DNA from: Malania oleifera | Taxonomy: Eukaryota; Streptophyta; Magnoliopsida; Santalales; Ximeniaceae | Direction of reading: 5' to 3' | Length of the DNA stretch: 64,000 nt | NCBI RefSeq assembly: GCF_029873635.1 | Contig: NC_080422.1 | Coordinates: 15,531,936 to 15,595,935 of the forward strand | Part shown: piece by piece, positions 1 through 11,931 of the stretch | How positions within the stretch are numbered: the first letter of the stretch is position 1 | Layout of the letters: every line of letters begins with the position of its first letter | The notes under the pieces: model-generated | Seen by the model: only the letters and a program-made list of their open reading frames with translations | Databases searched by the model: none | What the model was told of the DNA's origin: nothing | Position numbers and translations under genes: made by a program

Positions 1-492
1 GGATGAAATCTAAGGCAGCCCCACCAACAATCCACTCCAGCAGACTTGAAGAGAACTTTCCCAAGAGTGTCGTGGTGGCCTCGGATCGTCGAACCGGCAA
101 GAATCTAGCCCAAAATCTTAAAGAGAAGGGGGAAGGGACGAACAGGAGAGAGAGAGTGAGTGATTTTCAGCTTGATTTCTGAGGAAAATTCTGAGTTTAG
201 ACTATTTATACACTGGCTTTCGTCGACGAGACACGTCACTTCGTCGACGAGGCCATGAAAGAAGTTCGTCGACGAATGCTTACTCCTTGTCGACGAAATT
301 AAGAATTGAAATATAGTCTCTCGACATCTTCTCGTCAACGAGACACGTATCCCCATCGACAATCCCCTAAAGCGTGTTCGTCGATGAACGTCCTGTGCTC
401 ATCGACAAGACCCTGTTTAAATTCCAGATTTAATTCCTTCTTTTCTCTCCTCCTCCTATTATTAAATTACAATAATTATTCGGGTCTCTACA
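1..492 (-). mobile_element. LTR fragment (family unassigned), cut by window edge
   Basis: Read on the minus strand, the LTR begins TGTAGAGACCCG at 492. It has a TATAAATAG box at 210-202 followed by a CT-rich leader (about 170-120), which is a typical plant LTR promoter layout. Upstream of the TATA box (219-410) lies an array of TCGTCGACGA palindromes, listed separately. The left end lies outside the window, so solo LTR and full element cannot be told apart. The TGTAGAGACCCG start resembles some plant Ty3/gypsy LTRs, but no coding part is visible. It is a fossil fragment. Confidence 0.6.
219..410 (-). repeat. Array of TCGTCGACGA palindromes in U3
   Basis: About eight copies of a (C/T)TCGTCGACGA(A/G) motif lie at roughly 220, 241, 266, 287, 330, 353, 377 and 398. 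Four retain the full GTCGAC core. Spacing is mostly 21-25 bp or about twice that. The copy nearest the TATA box starts only about 9 bp from it. Several imperfect copies differ from the consensus at CpG positions. Confidence 0.75.
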
Positions 493-1030
493 GGTTCTCA
501 TTCCAGTTGAAATTATTCCTTTGGACACAAGATGCTCTACTTGAATTGATATATTTTTGTTAATGCCTTATTTCTTGACAATTGCTGCCACTACTGACTA
601 ATTATGAACGATCAAAGCTTCTTAGGAAACTTAGTGAAGCCAATCAGCAGAATCGATTCCTTAAATGACGGGTTTTGTGAATCTTTACTGGTTTTGCTCA
701 TTTTGTTAGCTATTAATTGGATGGAAGTTCACAATAGTTACTATTAAGTGAGTATCCCTATAGCATTATTGACACTAGAGTAGAATTGATCCTCCATGAT
801 ATCAATCACATATATTTGACCAAATGCATTGTGTCCATGCTCCTTTTTAGGATAGCTTTCAATTAGAAGTGATTTTACAGTTTAAAATTAGTTGTAGGTT
901 TGTCTTTTACATTTTTTGGGCAAGCATATTTTTGGTTTTGGAAATTGATTCTGGACCTAAAATCACTTTTGAAGGAAGCAGGTTAAGGAAGCTTCATTTA
1001 ACTCCTTGTTGATTTTGAACTTGAACTGAC
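493..1030. other. No recognisable gene
   Basis: AT-rich sequence with only short random open frames. Nothing in it could be assigned to a gene, RNA or transposon family. Confidence 0.5.
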
Positions 1031-1545
1031 ATTTTTTTTTTGTTTTGTTTATAATAATAGAAAAATGATTTCACTATAAAAGTAAGAATGTACAAAAAGG
1101 ACAATAAGGAATCCTCCTTCCCAAAATAGAAGAAACAAAAAGTAGAAAGAACAAAAGAAGGAAAAGACATTAAACCAACAAAGGTAGCCAAAACTTGTTA
1201 TAAAATTTTACTCCTTTAAAGCAACCAATGCCAACACACCAAAGATATGCAAAGTAATGAATCTTATCTCATAATAAAGGATTCAACATCTTCCCAGTAA
1301 ATATATGTGCATTATATTTCAACCATTAACCTGCAACAATGGGAAAAAAATGCACATCTCCACACAGCCACGACATCCTTGCATCTACCAAAACTAGAAA
1401 AAGAGATTACCAACAAATTCTCTACCATACCCAGGCAAACCCAAATTTCTCCTAATAAACCAAAAAGCTTATTCCACACATTTCAAGAAAGACCACAGTG
1501 CAAAAATAGATGAGAAACTATTTGAAACATAGAACACACAGCTGG
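1031..1545 (-). mobile_element. L1-type LINE, 5'-truncated 3' end
   Basis: The minus strand from about 1530 encodes the C-terminal region typical of plant L1 ORF2: a zinc-finger-like VSHLFLHC motif, then WNVWNKLFGLLGEIWV and a following VWRCAFF motif. These match the zf-RVT region that ends plant LINE reverse transcriptases. The open frame is interrupted. The copy ends in an A-rich tail, seen as the T-rich run at about 1031-1050 on the plus strand, which fits insertion by target-primed reverse transcription. The similar tail at 40.8-41.2 kb is in the opposite orientation. Confidence 0.65.
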
Positions 1546-1935
1546 AGAAAGTGCCTTTGATCTTAATTTTAAGAAACAACCAAAAATGGAGCTCATGTGT
1601 AAATATCACACCACATCAACATCTTCAACAGTAGAAGAAGAACAAGAAGAAAAATAAGAAGAAAAGGAAGAGGGGTAGGGGGAGGAGGAGGAAGAGAAGG
1701 CATACCTTTTTGTAGGCGGCGGTGGGTAGCGACGGTTCTACGTATGACCGTGGGTAGCAGCGGCGGTGCGTGGCAGCGGAGGGTTCTGTGCAGGAAGGAC
1801 CAGACAAGGGCTTCATGCAGGGAGGAGGGCTTCAATCGTGCAGGGAGTTGGGAGAGGGGTTCTATGGAGGAGGGAATAGTTAGGGATTTGGGATTTCAGT
1901 GCGAAAGGGAAGAGGGTTTAGTTCTGCATAAGGCC
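1546..1935. other. GC-richer spacer with purine repeats
   Basis: An AAG/GGA-rich tract (about 1630-1700) is followed by a G-rich stretch (about 1700-1915) with a composition unlike its surroundings. It adjoins the CACTA-type repeats and may be internal sequence of that element. No protein was recognised in any frame. Confidence 0.35.
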
Positions 1936-2283
1936 TTTAGTGACGGTTTCAAAAACCGTCACTAAAACATAATTACTAGTAACAGTTTTCTAATAGTAGA
2001 CTATTAGTGATGAAAATTTTCGTTACTAATAGCCAAAAAATCATTGCTAATATTTTCGCCCAATAGTTTGAGCAGAAAACCTACTGTTAGTGATCACAAA
2101 AGTATTAGTAATGATTTTATTTTCGTCACTAATAATGCATTTGTAGTGACGATTAATAGTTTCGTCACTAATACCTTGACTATTAGTGATGAATTTTATT
2201 TTCGTTGCTAATGGTCCATTATTAGTGACGATTTTTGTTCCGTCACTAATACTTTTGTAACTACAAATACCTTTTTTTATAGT
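1936..2283. mobile_element. CACTA-like (En/Spm) terminus with subterminal repeats
   Basis: Many direct and inverted copies of a TAGTGACG(A/G) motif fill this stretch. One pair forms a near-perfect hairpin: 14-base arms at 1936-1949 and 1953-1966. The array ends in CCTTTTTTTATAGTG at about 2269-2283, which on the minus strand reads CACTATAAAAAAAGG, a CACTA-type terminal inverted repeat. Dense subterminal repeats are a hallmark of CACTA elements, where they bind the element's own regulator. The other terminus and a 3-bp target duplication were not found, so it is probably a deleted or non-autonomous copy. Confidence 0.6.
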
Positions 2284-2989
2284 GCACATTGCAAATTTTA
2301 TTTTTTTCAATTTATTATGGAACGGTGATGTCATGCCATGTGGCATCACCCAATTCCTTTCCTTTTTTTTTTTAAAAAAAAAGTACTATAGTAGGGTGAC
2401 ATCAACATGACATCACCCTATCACATGGCAACCTTTGAGTGGCCCTAAACAAATAACAGGGATTGCTGATGTAGCAGTAATCAAACCGTCCAAAAAAATA
2501 CAGATTAGATGGTCCAGATGAAGCCACATCACCCCTAAAAACTTGGACCAGAATACACCACATGTCACCTTGCGGTGGTAACATGTGACCCACTAACCCC
2601 TAGTATAAAAGCATTTTTCTCTCTCTCCTATCTCATTTTTTTTTGAATTCTTTCTCTCTCTTCTTCTGTTCTGCATGCTCTCTAACTCACTTTCTCTCAT
2701 ATTGTTCTCTCTTTCCTCCTCTTTATTTCTTCTTTCTTCTTCTCTATTATGCGTGCTCTCTCTCCCTCTTTTCCTTCTGTTCTGTGAACAATTCTCTCTC
2801 TTCTCTATTCAGTTTGCTCTCTTTCTCTCTCTTCCTTTCTTCTTATCTTCCTTCTGCGTGTTCTCTCTCTTCTCTCTTGCCTTGTGTGCTTTCTCTCTCT
2901 TGTTTTCTCATTTCTGAAATGTTTTTTTTTTTTTTTTTGTAGGTTAAATTTTTAAAGGATCAAAGATCCTCAAATCATTACGCAAGATA
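2284..2989 (+). promoter_or_regulatory. LTR-like promoter: motif array, TATA box, pyrimidine leader
   Basis: Between 2325 and 2590 several variants of CATG(T/A)(G/C)ATCACC and its complement recur. They include a 12-bp inverted pair, GGTGATGTCATG near 2325 and CATGACATCACC near 2408. A TATAAAAG box follows at about 2604, then about 320 bases that are almost pure pyrimidine (2615-2940). The layout of array, TATA box and CT-rich leader matches LTR promoters elsewhere in the window, so this may be part of an LTR into which the SIRE-like element jumped. No LTR ends could be proved. Confidence 0.4.
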
Positions 2990-3313
2990 AGTTCTATTAG
3001 ACATCGTAGCCCGTGGAGTACATACATGTGCCCCGCAGCAGATATACAATATAGAGTTAGAGGGGGGTGAATGACTCTTTTCGCGTATTTAAAATTTTCT
3101 CTACAAAATAAAATGCTTGGCAAGAAGCAAGCAATTATATCACAGTATATAGCAAATTCAAATCAAGCACAAGACAATATAATAAAGAGTAGGGAGAGAA
3201 AAACTTAACACCGGGTTTTAACGTGGTTCGGCACCAAACCTACGTCCATGCCTTAGCACAAAGCCAAGGATTCCACAATCCACTATAGATGCTCATTCCT
3301 GGGTGGAGTAAGC

Positions 3314-3362
3314 TGTAATAACCCCAAAAAAGAATATAGAAGATTAGTGGAGTGATTTTCAA

Positions 3363-3417
<55 letters not shown>

Positions 3418-3471
3418 TTAATTAATTATTTAATTAATTAATCAGATTTAAATTAAAAAAATAATTAAATA

Positions 3472-3502
<31 letters not shown>

Positions 3503-6050
3503 ATTCTCGTGAAGCTAGAAGCTTCAGGAGATTGATTTTTTTTTTTCCTTTGGTTTTTCTTCCTTTCTTTTTCCTCTTCTTCTTTGGTTCCTGCACAGTC
3601 CCTGTGAACTCTCTCTCTCTCTCTCTCTTCTTATTCTCTCTTCCTCTCTCCTCGATTTCGTGGCAAATTTTCGCCCGATCAAAAATCGAAAGATACTGCT
3701 GGACCCCATTCTCCGCTACCGTCATTTCTACCGGAGCGGATCGGTGGTAGGAGCGGCGTAGACGTATCTCCTGGGGTAAGCCAATTTCCATTTTTTCTTT
3801 AATTTCTTGCAAATTATAAGTCCAATCGACGAACGAACACCACCACGAGAATTTAGGGATGATTCTCTACAAGTCTAGCGGGACGGAATTCTCGTGGGGT
3901 CGTCGTGGGCAAAACCCCAAATTTGGGGTACGGGGGTTATTAAGGGGTTTATTTTTAATTAATTAATATTAATTTATAAAGGCTAAAATGTTGAGCATCT
4001 GGGGTTAAAGTAGGATTTCTGAAATTTAGGGACCGGGTGAGCGCCACAGGTGTAATTTTGGGACTCGTTGGCAAAATTCAGAAAATTAAGTGGGGGTGTT
4101 AAATAATAGTTTAAATGATAATTTGGGGTATATGAAGCTTAGGGAAGGTTAGTTGAGTATTGTTTTGGGGGAAATGAGTTAATTAATTAAGGAAAAATTT
4201 GAATTTCAGGATTTGAATTTCGGGCGCCAAAGGCGTAGAATTTGGGTGTTAACGAGTCTCTTAGTAAACCAGGTAAGGGGAATAAATTATAACAATATTT
4301 TTAGAATTACTGTTTAAATTAATATGTGAAAATGTGCCTATGGTATTTTGTCTGGAAATTATTATGATATAATATCAGATAAATTGTGTGGCATTTGAGT
4401 AATTTTAAAGTGTGATATTTTGGAGTGTAAAATATAACGATGTGTAATTTCTGAGAAAATATTGAAATGAGAGTTATTGATGTGATTAGTGAGAAATAAT
4501 GAAATATGATATTTATATGTGAGTGAAAATGTTTTGCCTGAAAAATGAGATTTTGTAAATTACAGATATTGGAAAATAATGAAATGTGGTGTTTATTTGT
4601 GATGAAAATTATGTGCATGACAAATGAGTTTGTACAAATTGTTGATATAAGTATTTTGGGAAAATGTGAAAAACACGTGAAATATGATATATGATATTAC
4701 GAGATGATGAAATATGCACAGAAAATGATGAGAATATTTATATTGAACCGAATTGTGATATACTAGAATATGATTGATGAAATGCCAATACCGCATAATG
4801 AATGCAGGTATGTGGTGGTAAACCCTGTTGGATAGTTATGATATTAAGCATGGTACCATTGCTAGTGGTGTTAGTGCAACCACACGGACTCTTGGAACGT
4901 GTGGTGTGACAGTCGACTGAGCCATTTTGTAGGGTTGTTGGGCCCCCTGAGTCCAGATCAGGGTTATAGGCTGGCCAGTCATACTATAGACGCGATATGA
5001 TATTTTGATCTAATCGGGTCGGCTAACGGCGGTTAGATCCAGCCTTTGGGCCGCACAACCTTGACCATGGGGGGAAGCATGGCGTGGATAGAAAGATCAT
5101 CAAGGTGGCCATGAGTTACAAACGCGATGTTGGTATTTGATACCGAGGATACACATGAGCTGGAAAGTAAAATGGAAACGAAAAGTGAAAGAATGATAAA
5201 GTTGGCTACAATGAGAAATGAAAGAAAAGAATGGAAATTGAGAAATAAAGAATGATAAAATTGAGAAATGGAACCGTGTGAGTTAATAATATAAATAGTT
5301 GAGGCGAAGTGAAACTCTCCGCTTGAGGGCTTACTGAGTAAGGTGAGTGCCCTGATAGATATCAAATGTGGCCATATCTAACTGCATATCGTGTTAGGGC
5401 AGAGGGAAGCTACCTATATGGGTGGGTAACCTTCCCTATTCTCAGGAACTCCGCGGTAAATATGTGTTGGAAATTATTAAATTTAAGAAATGGTTTTAAA
5501 GTTTATAAAAGCTTGTGTTGTATATCTATATGAGTATGAGAATGTGTATATCAGTGTATTTTCTCAGATGAAATGATGGTTTGAAAAGTAAAGTGTATTA
5601 TAACTGAACTCATATGGCCACACACTGTAAATAATTTATTCCTTCTTACTGAGATGTGTCTCACCCAAATTATCTAAATTTTTAAGGGGAGAAAGATAGG
5701 TCAGACGATAGAGCTCCGTGACCATTGGGAGCTGAGACCTGACACACAGGGTGAGTTTCTGGACTAGGGGAGGTGTAATTCCCCTAATGTTGAGTAGTGT
5801 TTGAGTTTGTAATAATGATGTATTTGTGTGTATGTAGATACTCTAGGTATTGTATTCTGAATGATATAAATACACTGCCTTCCGCTGTTAGGTTGTATAA
5901 TAAAATAACTTTTTACCCGGTACCCAATGCGGGTCGGGTCGTATGAATGATATTAGGATTGTTGACGTGGCCGATTTATGGATGTTGTGGATGACGAGTA
6001 ATTATTTATTTGTTATTGAAAAAAAGTTATAAGAAAATCGGGGCGTCACA
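3314..6050 (+). mobile_element. Tekay-like (Ty3/gypsy) solo LTR nested in SIRE-like LTR
   Basis: The sequence homologous to the 11.9-13.7 kb LTR is interrupted here by 2.74 kb that begins TGTAATAACCCC and ends GGGGCGTCACA. These are near-inverted TG...CA ends of the kind seen in long LTRs of the Tekay/Del lineage. It carries (AAT)n and (ATT)n microsatellites near its start and no coding capacity. A block at about 4870-5070 and another at about 5640-5760 are shared with the LTR at 14249-16215. No clean target duplication was found, so a solo LTR is the best but not the only reading. Confidence 0.65.
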
Positions 6051-6515
6051 TTCTTTCAACTCGTGTACAAAACCCTACACTTGGGAACAAATCCCTACGC
6101 GCTCACAAAGAGAGAGCCTTCACTCCGGTTCACAAAGAACCTTCACCAAACTGGTTCACAAAGAACCTTACAAAGAGATGAAAGATTACAAATCAATGCT
6201 CCTCAAATGAGCAAATATGAAATACAATTCAAACCTTACACTACTCTATTAAGGAATGATTCAAACAAGATGAATGAGCAAGAGAGATTGAGCACTTTGT
6301 GAATGAATGACTAGAATGCAAGTGCAAAGTGCTTGGTTTTGGATTCAAAGATATTTTTCACTAAATGCTTGTAATAAATAATCAAAACCATACTAAACAA
6401 GTCTATGGACTTGTATTTATAGCCAAAAATAGAAGCTAACCATTATTGGACCGTTGGGAGTGAATCCCAAGTGAAACTAACTATTTTCCAGTTGTTGATA
6501 TTCTGTCACTGTCTC

Positions 6516-6580
6516 AAATCGTCGACGGTTTTTTTGGGCTCTTTGAAACCGTCGACGGTTTCCTTCATACGTCGACAATT
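6516..6580 (-). repeat. GTCGAC palindromes in SIRE-like 3' LTR
   Basis: Three GTCGAC-centred motifs at about 6519, 6550 and 6570 show ACCGTCGACGGTT-type arms, the middle one a full AACCGTCGACGGTT palindrome. On the minus strand they lie about 95 bp upstream of a CTATAAATAC box at 6422-6413. Confidence 0.75.
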
Positions 6581-7482
6581 ACCCAATAAAAAAAATTCAT
6601 CAACACAAAAGTTGTGGGATTTTTTCTTGCTTTCTATAGACACCAAGATCATCATTTTTGGACTTTTCTAGAAAAAGTTATGCCCCAAACACTGAAATGT
6701 GTTCAAGACTCGAGACCACATTATGTTAGACGACGATTGCTCGTTTTTCCTTGTCAAAAAATCTTTTGATCACTTAAAACATTCTTGAACAAAAGTATAT
6801 GAAATACATTAAGTCTAATAAAGTTTAATATTTGTCCAAATGAGTTTCTCCCTGAATATAAGATATCTTGTTTGATAAAATGCATTTGAAAGCTCGTTTT
6901 GATATCTTATATGTTAATATGTCCTTTAATGAAAATATGCTTGACTTCTTGAAGCTTTTGGACATAAGACTCATTTAGATAAAATCAAGACTAAGTATGA
7001 AGATGTTTAAAATACCAAGATGTTGAAAACTTGTCCCTTTGAAAAACATATTTGAGTTTAGGATTCTTTTAACAAACTCTTTGATTTAAACTTTGAAAAC
7101 TATTAATTGAGTTTGTGACTTTTAGTGTAATCCTATAAACTTAAGTGTCCTAGTATGCATGCATTGACTCAACTCTTGCTCAGAAATCATGCAAGAAACA
7201 CATCTGCAAGAGTTACAAAATGTTCCTAACTCACACAACCCTTATTACATATAAATTAACAATTAATCTTCCGGTTGTGCTTGGGTCCTTTCGAGTACGT
7301 GTTCTTTTGATCTTTCTATCTGCACGTCAACTCGGTCCGATCTTTGCCTTTTATCCAATACTGCATGTACGAGTACCTGTACTAAATATGATCCGCAAAT
7401 ATAGGAAAACACTAGTAACAATATATAGGTTAATATCATCAAAACACTTTAAACAATGATGGTGTAGCCACCAAGGCTAACA

Positions 7483-8110
7483 TTTTCCCCCTTTTTGATG
7501 ATGTCTAACCTATTAGTAATTTACTTAATATTTGCATTTGAGTTTGACTTACCATAGCTTATTATGCAAAGATAAGCTTACCTAAAACTACTAATGGGTT
7601 GTTATCATCAAAACAATGCAATTAAACTCACGTAGCCTTTAAAACTAACATTCTCCCCCCTTTTGATGATGACAAACCATTGGTGTTATCCTATAGGGTA
7701 TAATTTAAAGTTTCCCCTTAATTTATGCATATTCTTAGATAAGACTAAAATATGCTCCCCCTTACTATATGCATATCTACAATTTGCTCCCCCTTACTTT
7801 ATGCATATAAGGTGTAAAATTATTTAACTATATTTTTCATATCTATTAGAGTTTTAAACATGCACACCATAAAATAGAAAGTTCATGGAAGATAAAACAA
7901 GTACGCAATTAGAACTTTCATATTATCTTTGAATTATCACATGCATTCTACCCCACATGCATTTTCCATGCATTTCATTCTTCCCCACACATAACACTAC
8001 ACAACATTCTCTTAACAAATAGGACACCAAAATATCTTCTCCCCCTTTGATCATCATCAAAAAGAGAGGTACAATTCATTTTACTAAAATTTCTCCCCCT
8101 TAAGATATGC
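7483..8110 (-). repeat. Multiple polypurine-tract-like motifs
   Basis: On the minus strand AAGGGGGAG-type purine runs recur at about 7485, 7653, 7757, 7787, 8040 and 8092, several followed by similar bases. Only the one at 7483 touches the LTR and would be the active priming site. Repeated purine tracts before the 3' LTR are known from the SIRE/Maximus lineage and support that assignment. Confidence 0.55.
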
Positions 8111-9012
8111 TTCCATGGTGGTGAGGTAAGTATGTGCTGGACACATATACCAAAATATTTGCTAAATCATAATAGTGGAAAGCCTAGAATGGATTTCTTG
8201 CAAATACATGAATGATGATCTTTAAGAAAATACCATATGATGTTGGATCAAACATTCATTAATCATTCAAGAATGTATATTTTCAAAATAAGTACAAAAT
8301 ATTCATGCTTGTAATTTAAGCACGGTAAATGTGTCCAAATAACTTGGTAAGGAGCATATAGATGCAAACTTGGCTTTATTTGACAATGCTCTTAGAAAAT
8401 AGGATACATGTTCTCCTAATTTGCCGCCAATTAGGAAGGTATTCTTTAAACATAACATATGCTTACGATGATGCTTTATTTGGATACCATTTGTTGTGAT
8501 GATTATCTTTACAAAAATCCATTTCATGAATGCTATGTTTAGATATTCTACTATGCATTTAAACAAAGCATATATCATCAAAACAAACTATAGCATGTTT
8601 TTGAATCAAAAATTAAAGCCTTAGTAATTCTCATGAAGAAAAACAAGGTATTTCCATTTAATAAGCTTAGAGTACATGTTATTTCACCCCATAAACAATA
8701 GCCAACATTTCAAAAAGGAACCAATTGATATGATATACATACAATTTAAAGCATCACATTGGTTTTATAATTTGAACGCATCACATATTGGCATAATTCT
8801 CAAAAAATTTCCGGCAAAATAATTTAAACAAATTAAAATGCAAAAAAGTGGAATTTACTCATTTTGAGCTCAATAAAAATAAATAAATAAGTGTTTCTAA
8901 TTTATCACAACATAAATTTACTTGGACAACACTTATTCCATTTCTCCTAGGTTAAATCTATCTAAGTCCTATTTTCTAATCTTAGGTTCTTAGGAAACAA
9001 AAATTCCAAAAA
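8111..9012 (-). other. Non-coding interior of SIRE-like element
   Basis: AT-rich sequence between the purine tracts and gag. No polymerase domain is visible where pol would be expected, which implies an internal loss or a gag-only design. Confidence 0.5.
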
Positions 9013-11871
9013 TCATGTGTTTCCTTTGGGTACCCATTCTTCCTTGGGTGCCAATGGGTTTTTCTTCACTACCCATTCCATCTTCCTTTCTTTGTCTCTA
9101 TTTCCTCTATAAGGGTAAAAATATCTTATGTGACCCTTTCTTTCACAATATAAACAAATTTTGTTTTTGCGTGAGGGTCTTGACTTGTTTACACTATTTT
9201 TGCTAGATGAGGCATGACCATGTGGTTTGCATGAGGATTTCAAAATTTTCTTATAAACGCTATTTCTTTTGACTCCTAAAATCCTTTTGGAGTTTTCTTT
9301 TCCTCTCGTGACTTTACCATGATTTTCATTTTTCTTTTTCAAGAGAGTATTTTCTTTCAAGACATTTGTAATTTGATTTTTCAAAATTCCTACTTCCCTT
9401 TGAAGAATTTCATGGTCTTTTTGAGCTTTTTCCATAAGCTCCTCATTTTCCCTTTTTAATGACCAATTTTCTTCTTTCAAGATAGAACAAAGACAAGGTT
9501 CCTTACTTTTGGATTTTGACAATTTTTCTTCCAAAATTTCTATCTTTTCTTTCAAAGTTTCATGCTCTCTTATAGAATCTAAAACAAACTCTTCATTTTT
9601 CCTTTTAAGGGATTCATTTTCTTCTTTCAAAGAGGATTCTCGTTGCTTAGACATAGCAAACTCTTTCTCAATATTTTTGTTCCTCTTTTTAACTAAAATT
9701 AATTCATCAAACAATTTAACACAACTTTGTACTATTTCATCATATGAAGGAATATATTCATCATCATCATCATCCGAACTTGTTCCTTCTTCTTCATTGG
9801 CCACGAGGCAATGTGCTTCTCGTAGAGTGTTTTGGTGAATGACACTAGATGAATCTAAGTTGAGGTCAATTTCTTTCTTGGGCTCTTCATAGGTGCTTTG
9901 AAGCAAATCCCATATTTCTTTTGCGGTTTTACATTCGCAAACACGACTATATTCAACCTTACTTAAAGCACAAAAAATGAAATGCTTTACTTTAAAATTT
10001 AACTCAACTAACCTCTTTTCCGTGCTTGATAACTTACTCGAAAAATGAGCAGCTCGGAAGCTATCCCAAGTATAGGAGTTCTGTCGTGTAATATTAAGCC
10101 CAAGGGCTAAATCGTCTCCTCAGGGAATGTGTTTTAATCTCAGATTTTACTTTCGCCCAATCGAAAAATAAAAGTTACTGAACTCAGTTCAAATTCAAGA
10201 TTTCAAGATCGTTCATTTCACTTTTTATGAATTAAATGACATGTAAATTAAATTCCTAAAACTAACATGCATTGAACTAAAGAACACTAATGGAAATCCT
10301 AATTTACTCAAGGAAACTTAACACGCGTTAGTTTAAAGATGGTCACCTAAAACATGGAATTAAAAACACCCAATGGAAACTAAACCCAACACACACACGC
10401 GTAATAAAAATCAAATCTTTAACTGAATAAGAGCTCTAACCAAAACTAATCTAAATTCTTCAAATTTAACAATAACATCAATTAAAAGCCAAATAGATAA
10501 GTAAATATTAAACTTCACTAAAATAAATTAACATCACTTAACACTCATTCATATAATCTTTTCAAAACTCTAAATAATAACCAAATAAAGAAGGGAAAAA
10601 AACAATATCCTGCTGTAATTTAAAATAAAAGAAAGAAAAGAGCAGAGGAAAGAAGAGAGAGAGAGAGAGAGAAATTGGCTCAGTTTGTTCTTGAAGAGTC
10701 TAAGGAACAGAGGATGGCCTCTGCTACTGTGGTTCTGGTGCTCGGCTTGGCAGCAGATTGCTGCTGGTATGCTGGCAACAGTTGAGGCTCGGGTGTGGCT
10801 CTGTTCTGATCTCGACTTGGCAAGGGCAGCAGCAGCTCCGGGATGGTTTTGTTGGTGATGTGCAGGGTGGCCGGAGAGCTTCACGGGGTGCAGAGAGCCT
10901 CTCGGGTCTGCTAATATGGTTGACTGCATCAGCTATGCGCGGCTAGAGTTGGGTGGAGGTGTGCTCGGGTTGCTTGGCTGCAGCAACAGATCCGACTGGG
11001 GAAGATGGAGCTACTTGTTTGCTGGAACAGAGGGATCGTACAGGAGAAAGCTGAGGGAGAGAAAGAAGGGAGGATTAAGTCTCAGGTTTGCAGAGCTTAG
11101 GGAAAGAAAAAGAAAACAAATAGAAAGAGAGAGGGAGAGAAGACGAGAATAAATCAAAGTAAAGAGAAGAGAAGAAGAAGAAGAAGAAGAGAAGAATGGG
11201 GAGCCCCGGGGGCTGCCTGCGCAGGGGAATAAAAAGGGAAATTGGGTGCCCTAGGATCCGTGAAGCCACAACCCGACCCATTTGGAAAGGGTTGACCCGG
11301 CAACTTGATTTTTTTCATTTTTTTTATTCTCTGTTCATCGCAAATCTGACTCTTCTGGAGCCCATATCTCACAAAACACGAAAGTTGTAGATAATCCTTT
11401 CTTCTTTCTTTAGAAATTTGAATCGTCTCGATCAGAGCTCGGAAGGAAAAGTTATACATGAAATACGAACAAGTGTTGGTTTTAGTTTCCGAGATTTTTC
11501 CTGCGACAAAAAATTACCAAAACTTCATAAATAGTGCAATAAGGTTCAAGAATGATGATTTTGGCACTTTATTAAAATATTGGATAATTTTAGACATTTA
11601 ATTAAAAATATAAACCGTAAAGCCCAGGTTAAGATGCCCAATTACGTAGTTTTGACGCGTAATCACTTGACATCATTTCAAATTCTTTCGGTTCCCCTTC
11701 TTCATTTTTGAAGATGTAATCTCCTTTGGAGATGATCTTCCATAATCTCAAGTTGTATGATTGAATGAAGACGACCATTTGATTTTTCCAAGAGAGGTAG
11801 TTGGTGCCTTCAAACAATGGTGGTTGATAAATAGATCGTCCATGTGAAGAAGTGCTCACCGAATACTCCAT
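9013..11871 (-). mobile_element. gag region of SIRE-like copia element, interrupted
   Basis: The longest open stretch is 9013-9906 (297 residues). It has an acidic D/S-rich patch, a long charged coiled coil (about residues 80-195) and a basic tail with a CX2CX4H zinc-knuckle-like stretch near residue 252. Copia gag features continue on the same strand upstream: a TAKEIWDLLQSTYE motif just above 9906, and at 11871-11650 an N-terminal part with PPLFEGTNYLSWKNQM. The two parts are separated by the solo LTR at 10030-11665. Gag proteins of this type assemble the particle that packages element RNA; this copy is a fossil. Confidence 0.8.
10030..11665 (-). mobile_element. 1.6-kb solo LTR nested in gag
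   Basis: Gag-like sequence stops and resumes around this block, which is flanked by CTTGA on the plus strand (TCAAG on the minus) at 10025-10029 and 11666-11670. On the minus strand it starts TGATTACGCGTC and carries long GC-richer and purine/CT-rich stretches (10640-11240). No gag or pol is present, so it looks like a solo LTR of another family, probably Ty3/gypsy-like. Its ends are TG and TA rather than the usual TG and CA, so the exact border may be off by a few bases. Confidence 0.65.
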
Positions 11872-11931
11872 TGATCTTTTACACTCTAGATTTTACTCTG
11901 AAAAATGCAAGCGCCTCGCTCTGGTACAACT

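Noticed and set aside
492-541. Possible last exon (CAG followed by an open stretch reading VLIPVEIIPLDTRCST and a stop)
   Set aside because: Too short, no supporting upstream exon in the window, and I do not recognise the peptide.
1593-1965. Overlapping open frames on both strands in the GC-rich block
   Set aside because: Low-complexity composition, no domain, and overlapping opposite frames typical of chance.
3498-3812. 104-residue minus-strand open frame rich in K, R and E
   Set aside because: Produced by purine/CT-rich LTR leader sequence rather than a gene.
4905-4916. Single GTCGAC in the Tekay-like LTR
   Set aside because: An isolated copy downstream of the promoter, not part of an array; treated as chance.
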